NCBI RefSeq assembly: GCF_003461625.1
Contig: NZ_QTXL01000005.1
Span: forward strand, 62,001-126,000
Direction: 5' to 3'
Source of the DNA: Clostridium sp. AF15-31
Lineage (GTDB): Bacteria; Bacillota; Clostridia; Lachnospirales; Lachnospiraceae
DNA length: 64,000 bases
The position numbers were made by a program, and so were the translations under genes. Under the pieces are notes generated by a model. It saw only the letters and a program-made list of their open reading frames with translations, was not told where the DNA came from and did no database searches. Position 1 is the first letter of the stretch; each line of letters opens with the position of its first letter. Positions 36,261-45,664 of the stretch are shown one piece after another.

Positions 36261-36785
36261 TTAATGTCCGAAAACTCTTGCCATAAATGCAAGTCTCTGT
36301 TCTTCATTCATACTGCTTAATGCGCTGTTATGATACGCTCCATCCATAGATACATCTCTGGTAAACCAATCCGGTGCTGCGAAATTATCTGCATCTTCCT
36401 TTGTCTCAAATTCGACTTCTGCATAGATCAGCCCCTGATACAGCCCCTCAAAGACATCCAGTTCAATCTTAAGTCCTGCATCCTTTTCCTTATCGCCGGT
36501 TGTTCCCTCTGTATCCGTAAGCGGGATGATATACCGACGTTTCGTCACCAGATTTCCATCAACCTTACCAAGCAACCGTTTATAATCCGTCTCATTCATC
36601 GGAAGCTCGAATTCCTGTCGTTCCAGTAATCCGCTTGACTTTACTGTAAGAATATATTGTTCATCTGCCTTTCGGATACGGATGACGGGGCTGGTCGAGA
36701 TATACCCCTGCTCCAGTTCCTTATATGGATACGCTTCCAGTGAAAACGGTATCTCTTTTATCAGATATTTTCTTTCGATCTCCAT
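36261..36785 (-). CDS. CYTH-domain (triphosphate tunnel) protein
   Basis: 174 residues. The N-terminal MEIERKYLI is the ExExK signature, with basic tunnel residues in VIRIRKADEQYILTVKS and a C-terminal YAEVEFETKEDADNF. These beta-barrels bind triphosphates; bacterial members act as inorganic triphosphatases or, when fused, as adenylate cyclases. Length fits a stand-alone CYTH protein. AAAGGAGG upstream. Second-last but one in a five-gene operon. Confidence 0.92.
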   Translation of the reverse strand: MEIERKYLIKEIPFSLEAYPYKELEQGYISTSPVIRIRKADEQYILTVKSSGLLERQEFELPMNETDYKRLLGKVDGNLVTKRRYIIPLTDTEGTTGDKEKDAGLKIELDVFEGLYQGLIYAEVEFETKEDADNFAAPDWFTRDVSMDGAYHNSALSSMNEEQRLAFMARVFGH

Positions 36786-36809
36786 AAAAGCCTCCTTTTA
36801 TATCGCCCT

Positions 36810-37622
36810 TTATAACCAATCCTCCGGTGGTGCTGTTGTTCCCACATGACTTGCGATACCTCTGTTTATCATGGAAAATGCCAGGATCAGAGTGATCACA
36901 AACATGATCGATGATGGAATCAGGAAGTCCAGACAGGTATTCACGGATGTCAGCAGCATCGGTAAAGTCAGTCCGTAAAGACATACCCGGAATACATTTC
37001 CATAGGACAGCCCTGTATGAAGACCTTTCGCAAGTGTCCGTGCAACGATCGAAAATACAAGTGCAAGGAAGATCATCTTTATTACACTTCCGAACATAAT
37101 TGCAATGTACATAATGACAATAGCCACATAGAACGCTGGCACTGCGGATGCAAGCTGATCATTGTTAAACCCATCATAGAATAATTTATCGAGATCCATC
37201 GTTGAATATTCATACGTCTGTCCGCCGTTTATCATTCCCATGACTACATTCTCTTTGCCAAATGCAATATACACGCCATTTGTCTTGATATCATCAAGTG
37301 TAATTCTGTCATAATCCGTATTCATATATATCGTTGCATTTCCAATATCCAGTGACATCTCTGATTCTGCCGTAAGCTTACCATCCTCGATCACAAACTG
37401 CGGAACCTTATTCGTGATCAGGTTATTTAACCCTCCCACATGCATGATAAAGGTAATGACACCGATTCCAAACTCGATAAAGGTCAGGATAAAAGCGATC
37501 AATATCATAAATCCTACCGTCTTGCTCGCTTTTAACTTCGTCAGATGCTTATAATTTTTCGGGCTGGATACTGCGATAGCTAACTGATCGACCATCGTTA
37601 CTTTTGAATATTCTTCGTCCAT
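36810..37622 (-). CDS. DUF1189-type membrane protein
   Basis: 270 residues: one helix at about 33-60, an extracellular domain of about 110 residues (FVIEDGKLTAESEMSLDIG, QTYEYSTMDLDKLF), then three or four helices (165-255). This layout and the ASxVPxFY-type start of the second helix bundle match DUF1189 (pfam06691). Its role is unknown. The ATG overlaps the HAD phosphatase stop by one base (TAATG), implying coupled translation. Confidence 0.75.
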   Translation of the reverse strand: MDEEYSKVTMVDQLAIAVSSPKNYKHLTKLKASKTVGFMILIAFILTFIEFGIGVITFIMHVGGLNNLITNKVPQFVIEDGKLTAESEMSLDIGNATIYMNTDYDRITLDDIKTNGVYIAFGKENVVMGMINGGQTYEYSTMDLDKLFYDGFNNDQLASAVPAFYVAIVIMYIAIMFGSVIKMIFLALVFSIVARTLAKGLHTGLSYGNVFRVCLYGLTLPMLLTSVNTCLDFLIPSSIMFVITLILAFSMINRGIASHVGTTAPPEDWL

Positions 37623-38425
37623 TAAATAATCTCCATTTTTTTCATAGCTTTATAGATTCCGTCTTCTCTGACATCATCCGTTACAAGACGGACTTTCTTT
37701 CTCAGATATTCCGGACCTTTTTTCATTATAATACTATTTGGCACATATGCCAACATAGGTTCATCATTACTTCCGTCTCCAAATGCATAGGCATTTTCTA
37801 ATGGCAGGTCAAAATAATCAAGCAGATACCGGATACCGGTTGCCTTTGTATATCCCTTTGGCACAACCTCACAAAAATTTCCCTCTCTCTGGATATACAT
37901 ATAATCTTTTTCCAGATATTTCTTAAATGCTTCCAGATACGGAGTATCTGCATCATACCATGCACAAAACTTATCAAAGATCTGATCGTTTGCCGGATCA
38001 TCATTCTCCATATAGGTACTGGTCGCTTTAAAATAACTGATTAGTTCTTTTAAATGCTCATTATCGGAAAAAGCAGCGCTGGTAAATACCTTGTCCGCAT
38101 GTTCGTATACGGCATCCATTTTATATTCCCGACATTTCCGAATCACACCTGCACAGACCTCATATGGTGTATCATGATGAAACAATGTCTCTCCATTATA
38201 AACAATATGCGTTCCGCAGCCGCAGACAAAGCCATCAAAGCCTGCGCTTCTGATCTCTTCTGTCACATTGCAGAATACTCTTCCCGTATTTATAAATGCC
38301 AGGTGTCCATTCTCTCTTGCCTTTTGTATTGCTTCTTTTGCACTGTCCGGAAAATACCGTTTTCCATCATCCGTGATCAGAGTTCCGTCGATATCAAAAA
38401 AGAGAATCTTTCTTGTCTTATTCAT
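37622..38425 (-). CDS. HAD-IIB (Cof-type) phosphatase
   Basis: 267 residues. Motif I FFDIDGTLITDDG, motif II INTGRV, motif III lysine region and motif IV AFGDGSNDEPMLAY identify a Cof-like sugar or nucleotide phosphatase with a C2B cap. GGAGG upstream. It is the first gene of the run through to the helicase. The substrate cannot be read from sequence. Confidence 0.92.
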   Translation of the reverse strand: MNKTRKILFFDIDGTLITDDGKRYFPDSAKEAIQKARENGHLAFINTGRVFCNVTEEIRSAGFDGFVCGCGTHIVYNGETLFHHDTPYEVCAGVIRKCREYKMDAVYEHADKVFTSAAFSDNEHLKELISYFKATSTYMENDDPANDQIFDKFCAWYDADTPYLEAFKKYLEKDYMYIQREGNFCEVVPKGYTKATGIRYLLDYFDLPLENAYAFGDGSNDEPMLAYVPNSIIMKKGPEYLRKKVRLVTDDVREDGIYKAMKKMEII

Positions 38426-38485
38426 GTCTATTTCCTCCGTTTATTATCGCATAAGAACAAAAACGCTCCACGCAGTATGAATACA

Positions 38486-38523
38486 TTCAGGGTTCTATGA
38501 CCTTTGCATCATAAAACCCTGAA
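38486..38523 (-). terminator. Terminator after ribH
   Basis: TTCAGGGTT (38486-38494) pairs with AACCCTGAA (38515-38523), with an inner TATGA/TCATA stem; it lies just beyond ribH and ends the riboflavin operon. Confidence 0.65.
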
Positions 38524-38546
38524 CCTTCGTTTATGCTATGCAATTT

Positions 38547-39008
38547 TTATAACTGCTTCATCAGGTCAATCATCTCAAGTGCGCCCATTGCACAATCGTA
38601 ACCCTTGTTACCTGCCTTTGTTCCGGCACGCTCGATTGCCTGCTCAATATTCTCTGTTGTTACAACACCGAACATAACAGGAATACCGGATTCAAGTGAA
38701 ACAGATGCGATTCCCTTGGACACTTCATTACATACATAATCATAATGACTGGTTGCTCCACGGATAACTGCTCCAAGGCAGATCACTGCATCATATTTTC
38801 CTGACATCGCCATCTTCTTGGCTACAACCGGAATCTCAAATGCTCCCGGAACCCATGCAACAGATATGTCATCCGGATTTACGCTGTGACGTAATAATGC
38901 ATCCTCTGCACCGCTTACCAGTTTTGATACGATAAATTCATTAAATCTTGCTGCTACAATACCGATCTTGGCACCATTTGCTACGATCATTCCTTCAATC
39001 TTCTTCAT
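38547..39008 (-). CDS. ribH: 6,7-dimethyl-8-ribityllumazine synthase
   Basis: 153 residues with the lumazine synthase motifs [36 protein letters not shown], and [16 protein letters not shown] with the catalytic histidine. It joins the pyrimidine intermediate to 3,4-dihydroxybutanone phosphate and assembles into 60-mer shells in many bacteria. Last gene of the rib operon, AGGAGG upstream. Confidence 0.96.
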   Translation of the reverse strand: MKKIEGMIVANGAKIGIVAARFNEFIVSKLVSGAEDALLRHSVNPDDISVAWVPGAFEIPVVAKKMAMSGKYDAVICLGAVIRGATSHYDYVCNEVSKGIASVSLESGIPVMFGVVTTENIEQAIERAGTKAGNKGYDCAMGALEMIDLMKQL

Positions 39009-39108
39009 TTTATTATCCTCCTGTTATTGATTCAATCTCAATATTTACAATTGCTTATTCTCTGTTACCACTAAATCATTATGCATATAATTCCCAGTCC
39101 ATATGGCT

Positions 39109-40305
39109 TTACAGATCAAGTATATGACCCATCTTTTCTTTCTTTGTCTTCAGATAAAATGCATCAAATTTGCCCGGCTGCATCTGGATCGGTACTCGTT
39201 CCACAATCTCAAGATTGTATCCTGACAAACCATATACCTTTAATGGATTGTTCGTAAGCAGTCTCATCTTCCTGACACCAAGGTCAACCAAGATCTGTGT
39301 TCCGATCGTATAATCTCTTGCATCCTCAGGGAAGCCAAGCTTCAGATTTGCCTCTACGGTATCTAAGCCCTGATCCTGTAACTGATATGCTTTGATCTTA
39401 TTGATCAGACCGATTCCACGTCCTTCCTGTCTCATGTACAGAAGCACGCCTCTGCCTTCCTTTGCGATCATTTTCATCGCTGCATCATACTGCTGGCCAC
39501 AGTCACAACGGGCTGAACCAAGTGCATCTCCGGTCAGACATTCAGAATGAACTCTGCATAATACCGGCTCTCCATCGGTGATATCGCCCTTTACCAGTGC
39601 TACATGATGCTCACCATTTAATTTATTGATATATCCATAGATCGTGAACTCACCATATCTGGTCGGCATCTTTGCCTTTGCTACACATTCTACAAATACT
39701 TCATGCTCCTTACGGTACTGAACCAGCTTTTCGATCGTGGAGATCTTCAGGTTGTGCTTCTCAGCAAATGCAAGCAGATCGTCCTTTCTTGCCATTGTAC
39801 CGTCATCCTTCATGATCTCACAGCACAGACCACATGGCTTCAAGCCTGCAAGTCTGCACAGATCGACCGTTGCCTCTGTATGTCCGCCTCTCTCGATCAC
39901 GCCGCCCGGAACTGCACGTAATGGGAACATATGACCCGGTCTGCGGAAATCCTCCGGCTTTGCATCTTCTTCTACGAACTTTCTGGCTGTAATGCCACGC
40001 TCATACGCTGAGATTCCGGTTGTAGTGCTTACATGGTCAACCGACACTGTAAATGCAGTACAATGATTATCTGTATTTGTGATGCACATCTGCGGAAGAT
40101 TTAACTTCTCCACATAAGAATCATCCATCGGCATACAGATCAGGCCTCTGGCATATTTTGCCATAAAGTTCACATTCTCCGTGGTCGCGAATTCAGATGC
40201 GCAAATGACATCTCCTTCGTTCTCTCTGTCTTCATTATCGAGCATAACGACAACCTTACCGGCTGCCAGATCTGCTAATACTTCTTCTATGCTGTTTAAT
40301 TCCAT
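39109..40305 (-). CDS. ribBA: 3,4-dihydroxybutanone-4-phosphate synthase / GTP cyclohydrolase II
   Basis: 398 residues, a bifunctional fusion. Residues 1-200 are RibB ([16 protein letters not shown] acidic loop, [20 protein letters not shown]). Residues 205-398 are RibA, with zinc cysteines in [19 protein letters not shown] and the catalytic segment [18 protein letters not shown]. It supplies both precursors of riboflavin. GGAGG upstream; 29 bp after ribE. Confidence 0.96.
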   Translation of the reverse strand: MELNSIEEVLADLAAGKVVVMLDNEDRENEGDVICASEFATTENVNFMAKYARGLICMPMDDSYVEKLNLPQMCITNTDNHCTAFTVSVDHVSTTTGISAYERGITARKFVEEDAKPEDFRRPGHMFPLRAVPGGVIERGGHTEATVDLCRLAGLKPCGLCCEIMKDDGTMARKDDLLAFAEKHNLKISTIEKLVQYRKEHEVFVECVAKAKMPTRYGEFTIYGYINKLNGEHHVALVKGDITDGEPVLCRVHSECLTGDALGSARCDCGQQYDAAMKMIAKEGRGVLLYMRQEGRGIGLINKIKAYQLQDQGLDTVEANLKLGFPEDARDYTIGTQILVDLGVRKMRLLTNNPLKVYGLSGYNLEIVERVPIQMQPGKFDAFYLKTKKEKMGHILDL

Positions 40306-40334
40306 CTGTCTTTACCTCCATAGGAATATTTATT

Positions 40335-40991
40335 TTATAAGAATCCATTCTCTGCCAGGAAATTCATATCTACTTTTTTTCCTGTATCCGGTTCTTCTTT
40401 GTCTTTAAAATGAAGCAGCTTATCTACATATTTTCCGATCACATCGTTTTCCAGATTTACCACTGCTCCGGTCTGCCTGCGGATCAGCGTTGTCTCCTCT
40501 GCCGTATGCGGAATGATCGAAACCTTAAAGCAGCGATCATCGACATAAGCAACCGTCAGGCTGATTCCATCGATCGTGATCGATCCCTTCTCGATGATAT
40601 ACTTTAACAGCTTTTTATCACATGTTACTGTCACCCAGATCGCATTTTCTTCTCCGGTGTAATCTGTGATCACCCCGGTTCCGTCGATATGCCCGGATAC
40701 GATATGTCCGCCAAATCTTCCATCTGCCGCCATCGCACGCTCCAGATTCACCTTGCTGCCGGAGCTTAAGGTACCCAGATTGCTTCTTCTTATCGTCTCT
40801 GCCATCACATCTGCCGTAAACAAATGCCCCGACATTCCTGTAATCGTCAGGCATACCCCATTGACAGCTATGCTGTCACCGATCTCGCTTCCCTGCAGAA
40901 CCTTATCTGCCTCTATGGTCAGGCGACCGGATGATGTACCTTTTTCTATCTTCTTTATCGTGCCTGTCTCTTCCACAATGCCTGTGAACAT
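40335..40991 (-). CDS. ribE: Riboflavin synthase, alpha chain
   Basis: 218 residues from MFTGIVEETGTIKKIEK, the family hallmark start; AAGGAGG precedes this ATG, ruling out an upstream in-frame ATG. Two tandem lumazine-binding barrels are visible (GDSIAVNGVCLTIT and GSITIDGISLTVAYV). It dismutates two lumazines to riboflavin. It is the first gene downstream of the FMN riboswitch and its terminator. Confidence 0.96.
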   Translation of the reverse strand: MFTGIVEETGTIKKIEKGTSSGRLTIEADKVLQGSEIGDSIAVNGVCLTITGMSGHLFTADVMAETIRRSNLGTLSSGSKVNLERAMAADGRFGGHIVSGHIDGTGVITDYTGEENAIWVTVTCDKKLLKYIIEKGSITIDGISLTVAYVDDRCFKVSIIPHTAEETTLIRRQTGAVVNLENDVIGKYVDKLLHFKDKEEPDTGKKVDMNFLAENGFL

Positions 40992-41138
40992 GACTGCCTC
41001 CTTTTCGGGGACGTTTTTTTGCAAACAGTCATTTCGTCACCCCATTGACTCTACAAAAAAACTGTCAACCTAATTAATTAACAACTTACTCGCTGAATTA
41101 CTTCTTTTAACATGTTAAGTTCCTATATAACTTAACAT

Positions 41139-41167
41139 AAAAAAAGCCAGAGAACTATGTCTCCGGC
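41139..41167 (-). terminator. Riboswitch-controlled terminator before ribE
   Basis: Minus strand GCCGGAGA/TCTCTGGC stem (41160-41167, 41146-41153) followed by seven T. A second hairpin (ATGTTAAGTT/AACTTAACAT, 41112-41138) follows. The 5' arm sequence CCGCCGG (41164-41170) is the exact complement of CCGGCGG in the FMN riboswitch core (41402-41408 region). Confidence 0.8.
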
Positions 41168-41307
41168 GGGTTGTTTGTTATGAAATGTTGTTGCAGATTT
41201 CTTTAATATTTTTTCATTCAACAGCATATTGTAAAACATTCAACTACACATTCCATCATGTCCGTATTCATGTTTTAATTTCAATTTGCTATTGAAATTC
41301 TCTCTGC

Positions 41308-41433
41308 ATTCTTCTTTCATCCAGACTTTACTGTCGGCTTTGGATTCTCACCAAATCATGCCTTACGGCTCGCGGGCTCACATAGATTACTATGTATACC
41401 GCCGGTGGGGAAATGAGCCCCGCCCTGAAGACT
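41308..41433 (-). ncRNA. FMN riboswitch (RFN element)
   Basis: On the minus strand the conserved RFN blocks occur in order: GUCUUCAGGGCGGGGC, a CCCACCGGCGGU junction, GCCCGCGAGCC, GGUGAGAAUCCAAAGCCGAC, AGUAAAGUCUGGAUGAAAG, and a closing GAAGAA that pairs with the 5' end. A variable stem (AUACAUAG/CUAUGU) replaces the usual short P2. It binds FMN and should stop expression of ribE-ribBA-ribH when flavin is plentiful. It lies after ribD, not before it. Confidence 0.95.
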
Positions 41434-41469
41434 TCAACATGGTTATATTGGCACAGTTTGTTATGTTTG

Positions 41470-42564
41470 TCAAGCTGTTATCTGAAAATACTGAAGCATA
41501 ATATCTGCTCCAAACCTCTGAATGGAACCAAGCTCAAACGGATAGGCTTCTGCCGGTGATTCTACTCCCACACCACCGACCGGCGTATAGCCTGCACTTC
41601 CACCAAAAATCTTCGGTGCTATATAGACATCGACCTCTTTTACAATGCCTGCTTTTAATGCACTTTCATTTAAAGTGCCTCCACCTTCAAGCAGAATTCC
41701 GTCTATATTTCTTGCTCCGAGCTGTTTCATCAGTTCCTGCAGATCCACATGACCATCCACACTCTCCGTCTCGATGATCTCAACGCCTGCCCCGATCAGC
41801 TTCTGCTTCTTATCTGCCTGATCCTCTGACTGTATGGCTGCAAGAATCGTCGGTACTTCCGATGCTGTTCTAACGATCTGGGAATCCATTGAAATCCGAA
41901 GGCTGCTGTCGCAGATAATTCGAACCGGATTTCTTCCTCCCTCTATCCTGCAGGTAAGTGACGGATCATCTTTTATCACGGTCTCGCTTCCGACCATGAT
42001 ACCTGTAAGTGCATTTCTCTGCTCCATTACATGGGTTCTTGCTTCTTCGCCAGTGATCCATTTACTCTTTCCACTGTATGTTGCAATCTTCCCATCCATA
42101 GTCATTGCATATTTCATTACGACATATGGTGTCTTATTTACAATATAATGGAAAAATACCGGATTCAGGCTGTCACATTCTTCTTTTAATACATGTGTGA
42201 TAACTTCAATCCCTGCATCCCGTAGTATCTGATATCCCTTTCCAGATACAAGCGCATTCGGGTCATCCGATCCGACATAGACTCTGCTGATCTTATGCTC
42301 GATGATCGCATTCACGCACGGAGGCTGTTTGCCATAGTGGCAGCAGGGCTCCAGCGTCACATACATTTCCGCGCCCGCTGCGTCCTCTGTCAGATGTGCA
42401 AATGCATCTCTCTCCGCATGAAGCTCTCCGTATCTTCTGTGATATCCCTCACCAATAATCCGCCCATCCTTTACGATCACTGCTCCAACCAGCGGATTCG
42501 GATTTACCGCTCCGATTCCTTTTTTTGCCAATTCAATGGCTCTCCTCATATATATTTCCTGCAT
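41470..42564 (-). CDS. ribD: Bifunctional pyrimidine deaminase / reductase
   Basis: 364 residues. The N-terminal deaminase has the zinc site HAERDAFAHL and LEPCCHYGKQPPC; the C-terminal reductase has MKYAMTMDGKIATYSGKSKWI and LLEGGGTLNESAL. It carries out the second and third steps of riboflavin synthesis from GTP. It has its own promoter (42608-42635), and the FMN riboswitch lies downstream of its stop, so it appears to escape direct riboswitch control unless transcripts start elsewhere. Confidence 0.95.
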   Translation of the reverse strand: MQEIYMRRAIELAKKGIGAVNPNPLVGAVIVKDGRIIGEGYHRRYGELHAERDAFAHLTEDAAGAEMYVTLEPCCHYGKQPPCVNAIIEHKISRVYVGSDDPNALVSGKGYQILRDAGIEVITHVLKEECDSLNPVFFHYIVNKTPYVVMKYAMTMDGKIATYSGKSKWITGEEARTHVMEQRNALTGIMVGSETVIKDDPSLTCRIEGGRNPVRIICDSSLRISMDSQIVRTASEVPTILAAIQSEDQADKKQKLIGAGVEIIETESVDGHVDLQELMKQLGARNIDGILLEGGGTLNESALKAGIVKEVDVYIAPKIFGGSAGYTPVGGVGVESPAEAYPFELGSIQRFGADIMLQYFQITA

Positions 42565-42607
42565 ACTGTCTAACCTCGTATTTCTTATCTGACCATTATC
42601 TGTTTCT

Positions 42608-42658
42608 TATATACTTCCTGTATATTTCTTGACAAATCCGTTTTACACTATTTATAAT
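42608..42658. promoter_or_regulatory. Overlapping divergent promoters, ribD / yqeG
   Basis: Plus strand: TTGACA (42629-42634), 18 bp, TATAAT (42653-42658) for yqeG. Minus strand: TTGTCA (42630-42635), 16 bp, TATATA (42608-42613) for ribD. The two -35 hexamers overlap, so the polymerases must compete. Confidence 0.65.
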
Positions 42659-42687
42659 TTCACTATCTTATACTATTGGAGTTTAAC

Positions 42688-43194
42688 ATGTTTCAGAAAT
42701 TTTATCCATCAGAATATTATACATCAACCTATGTCATTGATTTTGCCGAATATTATAAAAAGGGCTATCGCGGCATCTTATTTGACATCGACAATACCCT
42801 TGTTCCCCATAATGCTCCGGCAACAGAAGAAGCAATCAGACTTATCCAGAAGTTAAAAGAGATCGGATTTGGTATCTGTCTGGTATCCAATAACAAAGAG
42901 CCCAGAGTTGCGGAATTCAACAAGCCTTTGGATGTAAAGTACATTTATAAAGCCGGAAAGCCCAAACGTGCCGGTTACCAGAAAGCCATGCAGCTTCTCG
43001 GCACCGATACTACAAATACTCTCTTTGTCGGAGATCAGTTGTTTACAGATCTCTGGGGCGCAAATAACACCGGTATCACGTCACTGTTAGTGATGCCAAT
43101 TGATAAAAAAGAAGAGATCCAAATTGTCCTGAAGCGGATCCCTGAAAAATGGATCTTGCATTCCTACCTGAAAAAACATCAGATTGTACGGTAA
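42688..43194 (+). CDS. yqeG: YqeG-family HAD-IIIA phosphatase
   Basis: 168 residues from MFQKFYPSEYYTSTYVID; ATG at 42688 with TTGGAG upstream. HAD motifs GILFDIDNTLVPHN, LVSNNKEPRV, GKPKRAGYQKAM and FVGDQLFTDLWGANNTG are present. Related to phosphatidylglycerophosphate phosphatase (Gep4/YqeG). In Clostridia it often lies upstream of aroE; here an aroE-aroK fusion is present but 13 kb away. Ends at structured element copy 2. Confidence 0.92.
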   Translation: MFQKFYPSEYYTSTYVIDFAEYYKKGYRGILFDIDNTLVPHNAPATEEAIRLIQKLKEIGFGICLVSNNKEPRVAEFNKPLDVKYIYKAGKPKRAGYQKAMQLLGTDTTNTLFVGDQLFTDLWGANNTGITSLLVMPIDKKEEIQIVLKRIPEKWILHSYLKKHQIVR

Positions 43195-43229
43195 ATCAGG
43201 CAGGCTTCCTTCTAAATATGTATCTATAT

Positions 43230-43375
43230 AAAATGAGAGCTGATACTACTTATTATTACACAAGACGCTTTCGCTCTACCTTCGACGTAACGGTACATAA
43301 GGTTGCAAAATACGCAACCTAAGTACCGACGCTCAGGCAGGCTTGTTCCATAATAATAGTATCAGCTCTCATTTT
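43230..43375. repeat. Structured intergenic element, copy 2
   Basis: Between convergent yqeG and an unknown gene. A 19-bp perfect outer stem (43230-43248 with 43357-43375) ends in TTTTT on the plus strand, then TATTATTA/TAATAATA, CAAG/CTTG and a core with GGTAC (43292-43296) pairing GTACC (43323-43327) around AGGTTGC/GCAACCT. The core matches copy 1 at 29792-29959 over most positions, in the same orientation, while paired bases covary. The plus-strand T-run suggests it ends yqeG. Confidence 0.85.
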
Positions 43376-43408
43376 TATTTACACAATTAATTTGTAGCAT
43401 AATAAATA

Positions 43409-45481
43409 TTATACTAACATATCCATGTTCAGACGTTTGATTACCTGGAAGGATTTTGCACGAAGCTCTTCTGCATCAAACTGTGACAGCATGGTATCTT
43501 TGTCCCACTTTGTCTTCATCAATGCATTTAACAGATCTTCGATATACGCCTTTACATATTTTACGTTTTCTTCTGACTTGTCTTTCAGAAGAACTACGAT
43601 GTTATCGATTGCTTCAATCACACCGGACTCCTGCTGTTTTACAGGTGCCTGACCGGATTCATCGGATAACTCAATAACCTTACCGGTCTTGGTAATGATA
43701 ACCTTCTTATTTGGAGCACTTGCAGCCTTTGAAGTTCCCTTCTTGTCAAGCATTCTGTGGATTACTTTTACAAGACATGCAACAGCATAAGTTGCTTCTT
43801 CTGCGGTTGGCTTCTCAAGCCCCTTGTCATTATGCTGATTCCATAACCACTCAGACTTACACAACATTTCTTCTACAGATGCATCACGTAGTAATCTTGC
43901 AAGATCTGCATCAGCCGCTGAGCCTTTGTTCTTTCCGAAGAAACCACCACCGGACGTCTGTGTCTCCTGACCGTACTTTGCAGGCAATACAATCTTTGCA
44001 TAAGTTTCCTGTAAATACTTCTTTGCTGTATTCAGATCATATCCTGAGCTGATGATCTGCAGCTTACCACCGCCAAGTCCATTAACGATCATATCTTCAG
44101 CAGCCATAAATAACAGGTGCTTCTGTCTGTCGTCGATCATCTTCTTGATCTCGTAGTTGGTCTTGCTCTTCTCAAGGATTGAATTCTTACGAACCTTAAA
44201 TGCCTTGATCTTTTCCTTTACACTGAAGAACTGCTTCAGAAGATTTGGATTTGCATTTACATAATTATTGATCCATGTTAATTCAATGTACTGATGCTCG
44301 ATCTTATTTGAAATCTCATATACATTGTATCCGTCAAATACAACATTTAATGTTGTATAGAGAAGTTCAAGCATCTCATACTTTTCTTCCCATGAACGTG
44401 TTGACATATCCTGATTTACGATTGCCTTGATACCACATTCGTAGAATACAAGGTTATATTCATACAGACCTTCAAAGATATTTGTCTTGCCATTCAACTG
44501 GGAACCGGTTCCAAGTGTCTGAAGATTCTTCTTCATCTCCGGTTCATCCTCGATATATTTGTATACCTTCTTGATAAATCCTGAAACCTCAGCAAGAAGA
44601 GTATCGATCCTCTTGTTGTAAATCTCCTGCTTGGAGATAGCAGATACAACGCTTCTGGACAGTACACTTGTACTCTGTGCACTGTTACAGTTACGAATCA
44701 GCTCCTTGAAATTCTCATATACCGCAAGATTGTCAATTGGAATGTATTCTGCATTTAATCCGTAGAATTCAAATGCTTTTCCATAATTCTTGTCATTGAT
44801 ATATGCATTAAACAAACCAATGCTGAACTGAATCTTATAATCATTTCCAACATGTGGATCTTCCACCACATAGTCAAAGAGGACTTCCAGATTGTTGATG
44901 TATGCATCTGATTTTGCTGATGAAAGTGGGAGTCCCATCTCCATTACAACATTGATCAGATCCAGATATCCCATCACTGCCTTATCAAAGTTCTTTGGTC
45001 TGTCGTCATCCTCTAAGATCTGATAACTTACATTGATAAGTAATGGTGCGATACGCTCGCCGATCAGCCGCATAGCCTCCGGGAACTTCTCTGTCTGATA
45101 CAGATAGATCAGCCAAATGCTGTATCTGTAAATACCAGTTGCACTGATAGGTGCATCGATGTCTGATGGATCAATATCACCATAAATAAATTTAAATAAT
45201 GGCTCTATCCACTCTTCAATCTCATAACGTCCGGTTGCCTTAATATTAAAATCAACGAATTCAGCAAGCTCATATAACTTTGTACACTGAGCCTTTACTT
45301 CATCATCAACCATCATGGATGATAAATCAAAATTACTGTCTTTCAGATAATCAATAACAAGTGCATAAAAACCGTCCTCAACCTGCTCGTTCAAAAATCT
45401 GATCAGTAATCCTTTGTTATTGGATGCTGCTATGGATAGAACATTATTATCATTGTCTGATGCAATGTTAGCTGGTAGCAT
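43409..45481 (-). CDS. Unrecognised 690-residue soluble protein
   Basis: I do not recognise this family. No signal peptide or transmembrane helix is seen. It looks mostly alpha-helical, with tandem helix pairs (for example AYINDKNYGKAFEFYGLNAE) recalling TPR-like repeats. A Gly/Ser-rich loop GGGFFGKNKGSAADADLARL lies near 520, a Lys/Ser linker (KKGTSKAASAPNKK) near 590, and a conserved-looking helical C-terminus (AKSFQVIKRLNMDMLV). The ribosome site is a strong GGAGG. It is a single gene between structured element copy 2 and the MutS-like gene. A scaffolding role is only a guess. Confidence 0.7.
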   Translation of the reverse strand: MLPANIASDNDNNVLSIAASNNKGLLIRFLNEQVEDGFYALVIDYLKDSNFDLSSMMVDDEVKAQCTKLYELAEFVDFNIKATGRYEIEEWIEPLFKFIYGDIDPSDIDAPISATGIYRYSIWLIYLYQTEKFPEAMRLIGERIAPLLINVSYQILEDDDRPKNFDKAVMGYLDLINVVMEMGLPLSSAKSDAYINNLEVLFDYVVEDPHVGNDYKIQFSIGLFNAYINDKNYGKAFEFYGLNAEYIPIDNLAVYENFKELIRNCNSAQSTSVLSRSVVSAISKQEIYNKRIDTLLAEVSGFIKKVYKYIEDEPEMKKNLQTLGTGSQLNGKTNIFEGLYEYNLVFYECGIKAIVNQDMSTRSWEEKYEMLELLYTTLNVVFDGYNVYEISNKIEHQYIELTWINNYVNANPNLLKQFFSVKEKIKAFKVRKNSILEKSKTNYEIKKMIDDRQKHLLFMAAEDMIVNGLGGGKLQIISSGYDLNTAKKYLQETYAKIVLPAKYGQETQTSGGGFFGKNKGSAADADLARLLRDASVEEMLCKSEWLWNQHNDKGLEKPTAEEATYAVACLVKVIHRMLDKKGTSKAASAPNKKVIITKTGKVIELSDESGQAPVKQQESGVIEAIDNIVVLLKDKSEENVKYVKAYIEDLLNALMKTKWDKDTMLSQFDAEELRAKSFQVIKRLNMDMLV

Positions 45482-45664
45482 ATTCTATTCCTCCTTTTTT
45501 GTCTATTCTTTGTATGCTTTCGATAAAATTTCCTTCATATTTATAACTATATCACAAAACATTTTACTCTTCAATCAGTTTTTGGTAATTTCTACAAATC
45601 GTCATTGTGCATAATTGCTGAAAATACAAATCCTATGAATTGAAAATCGTTTTGTCAGTATTTA

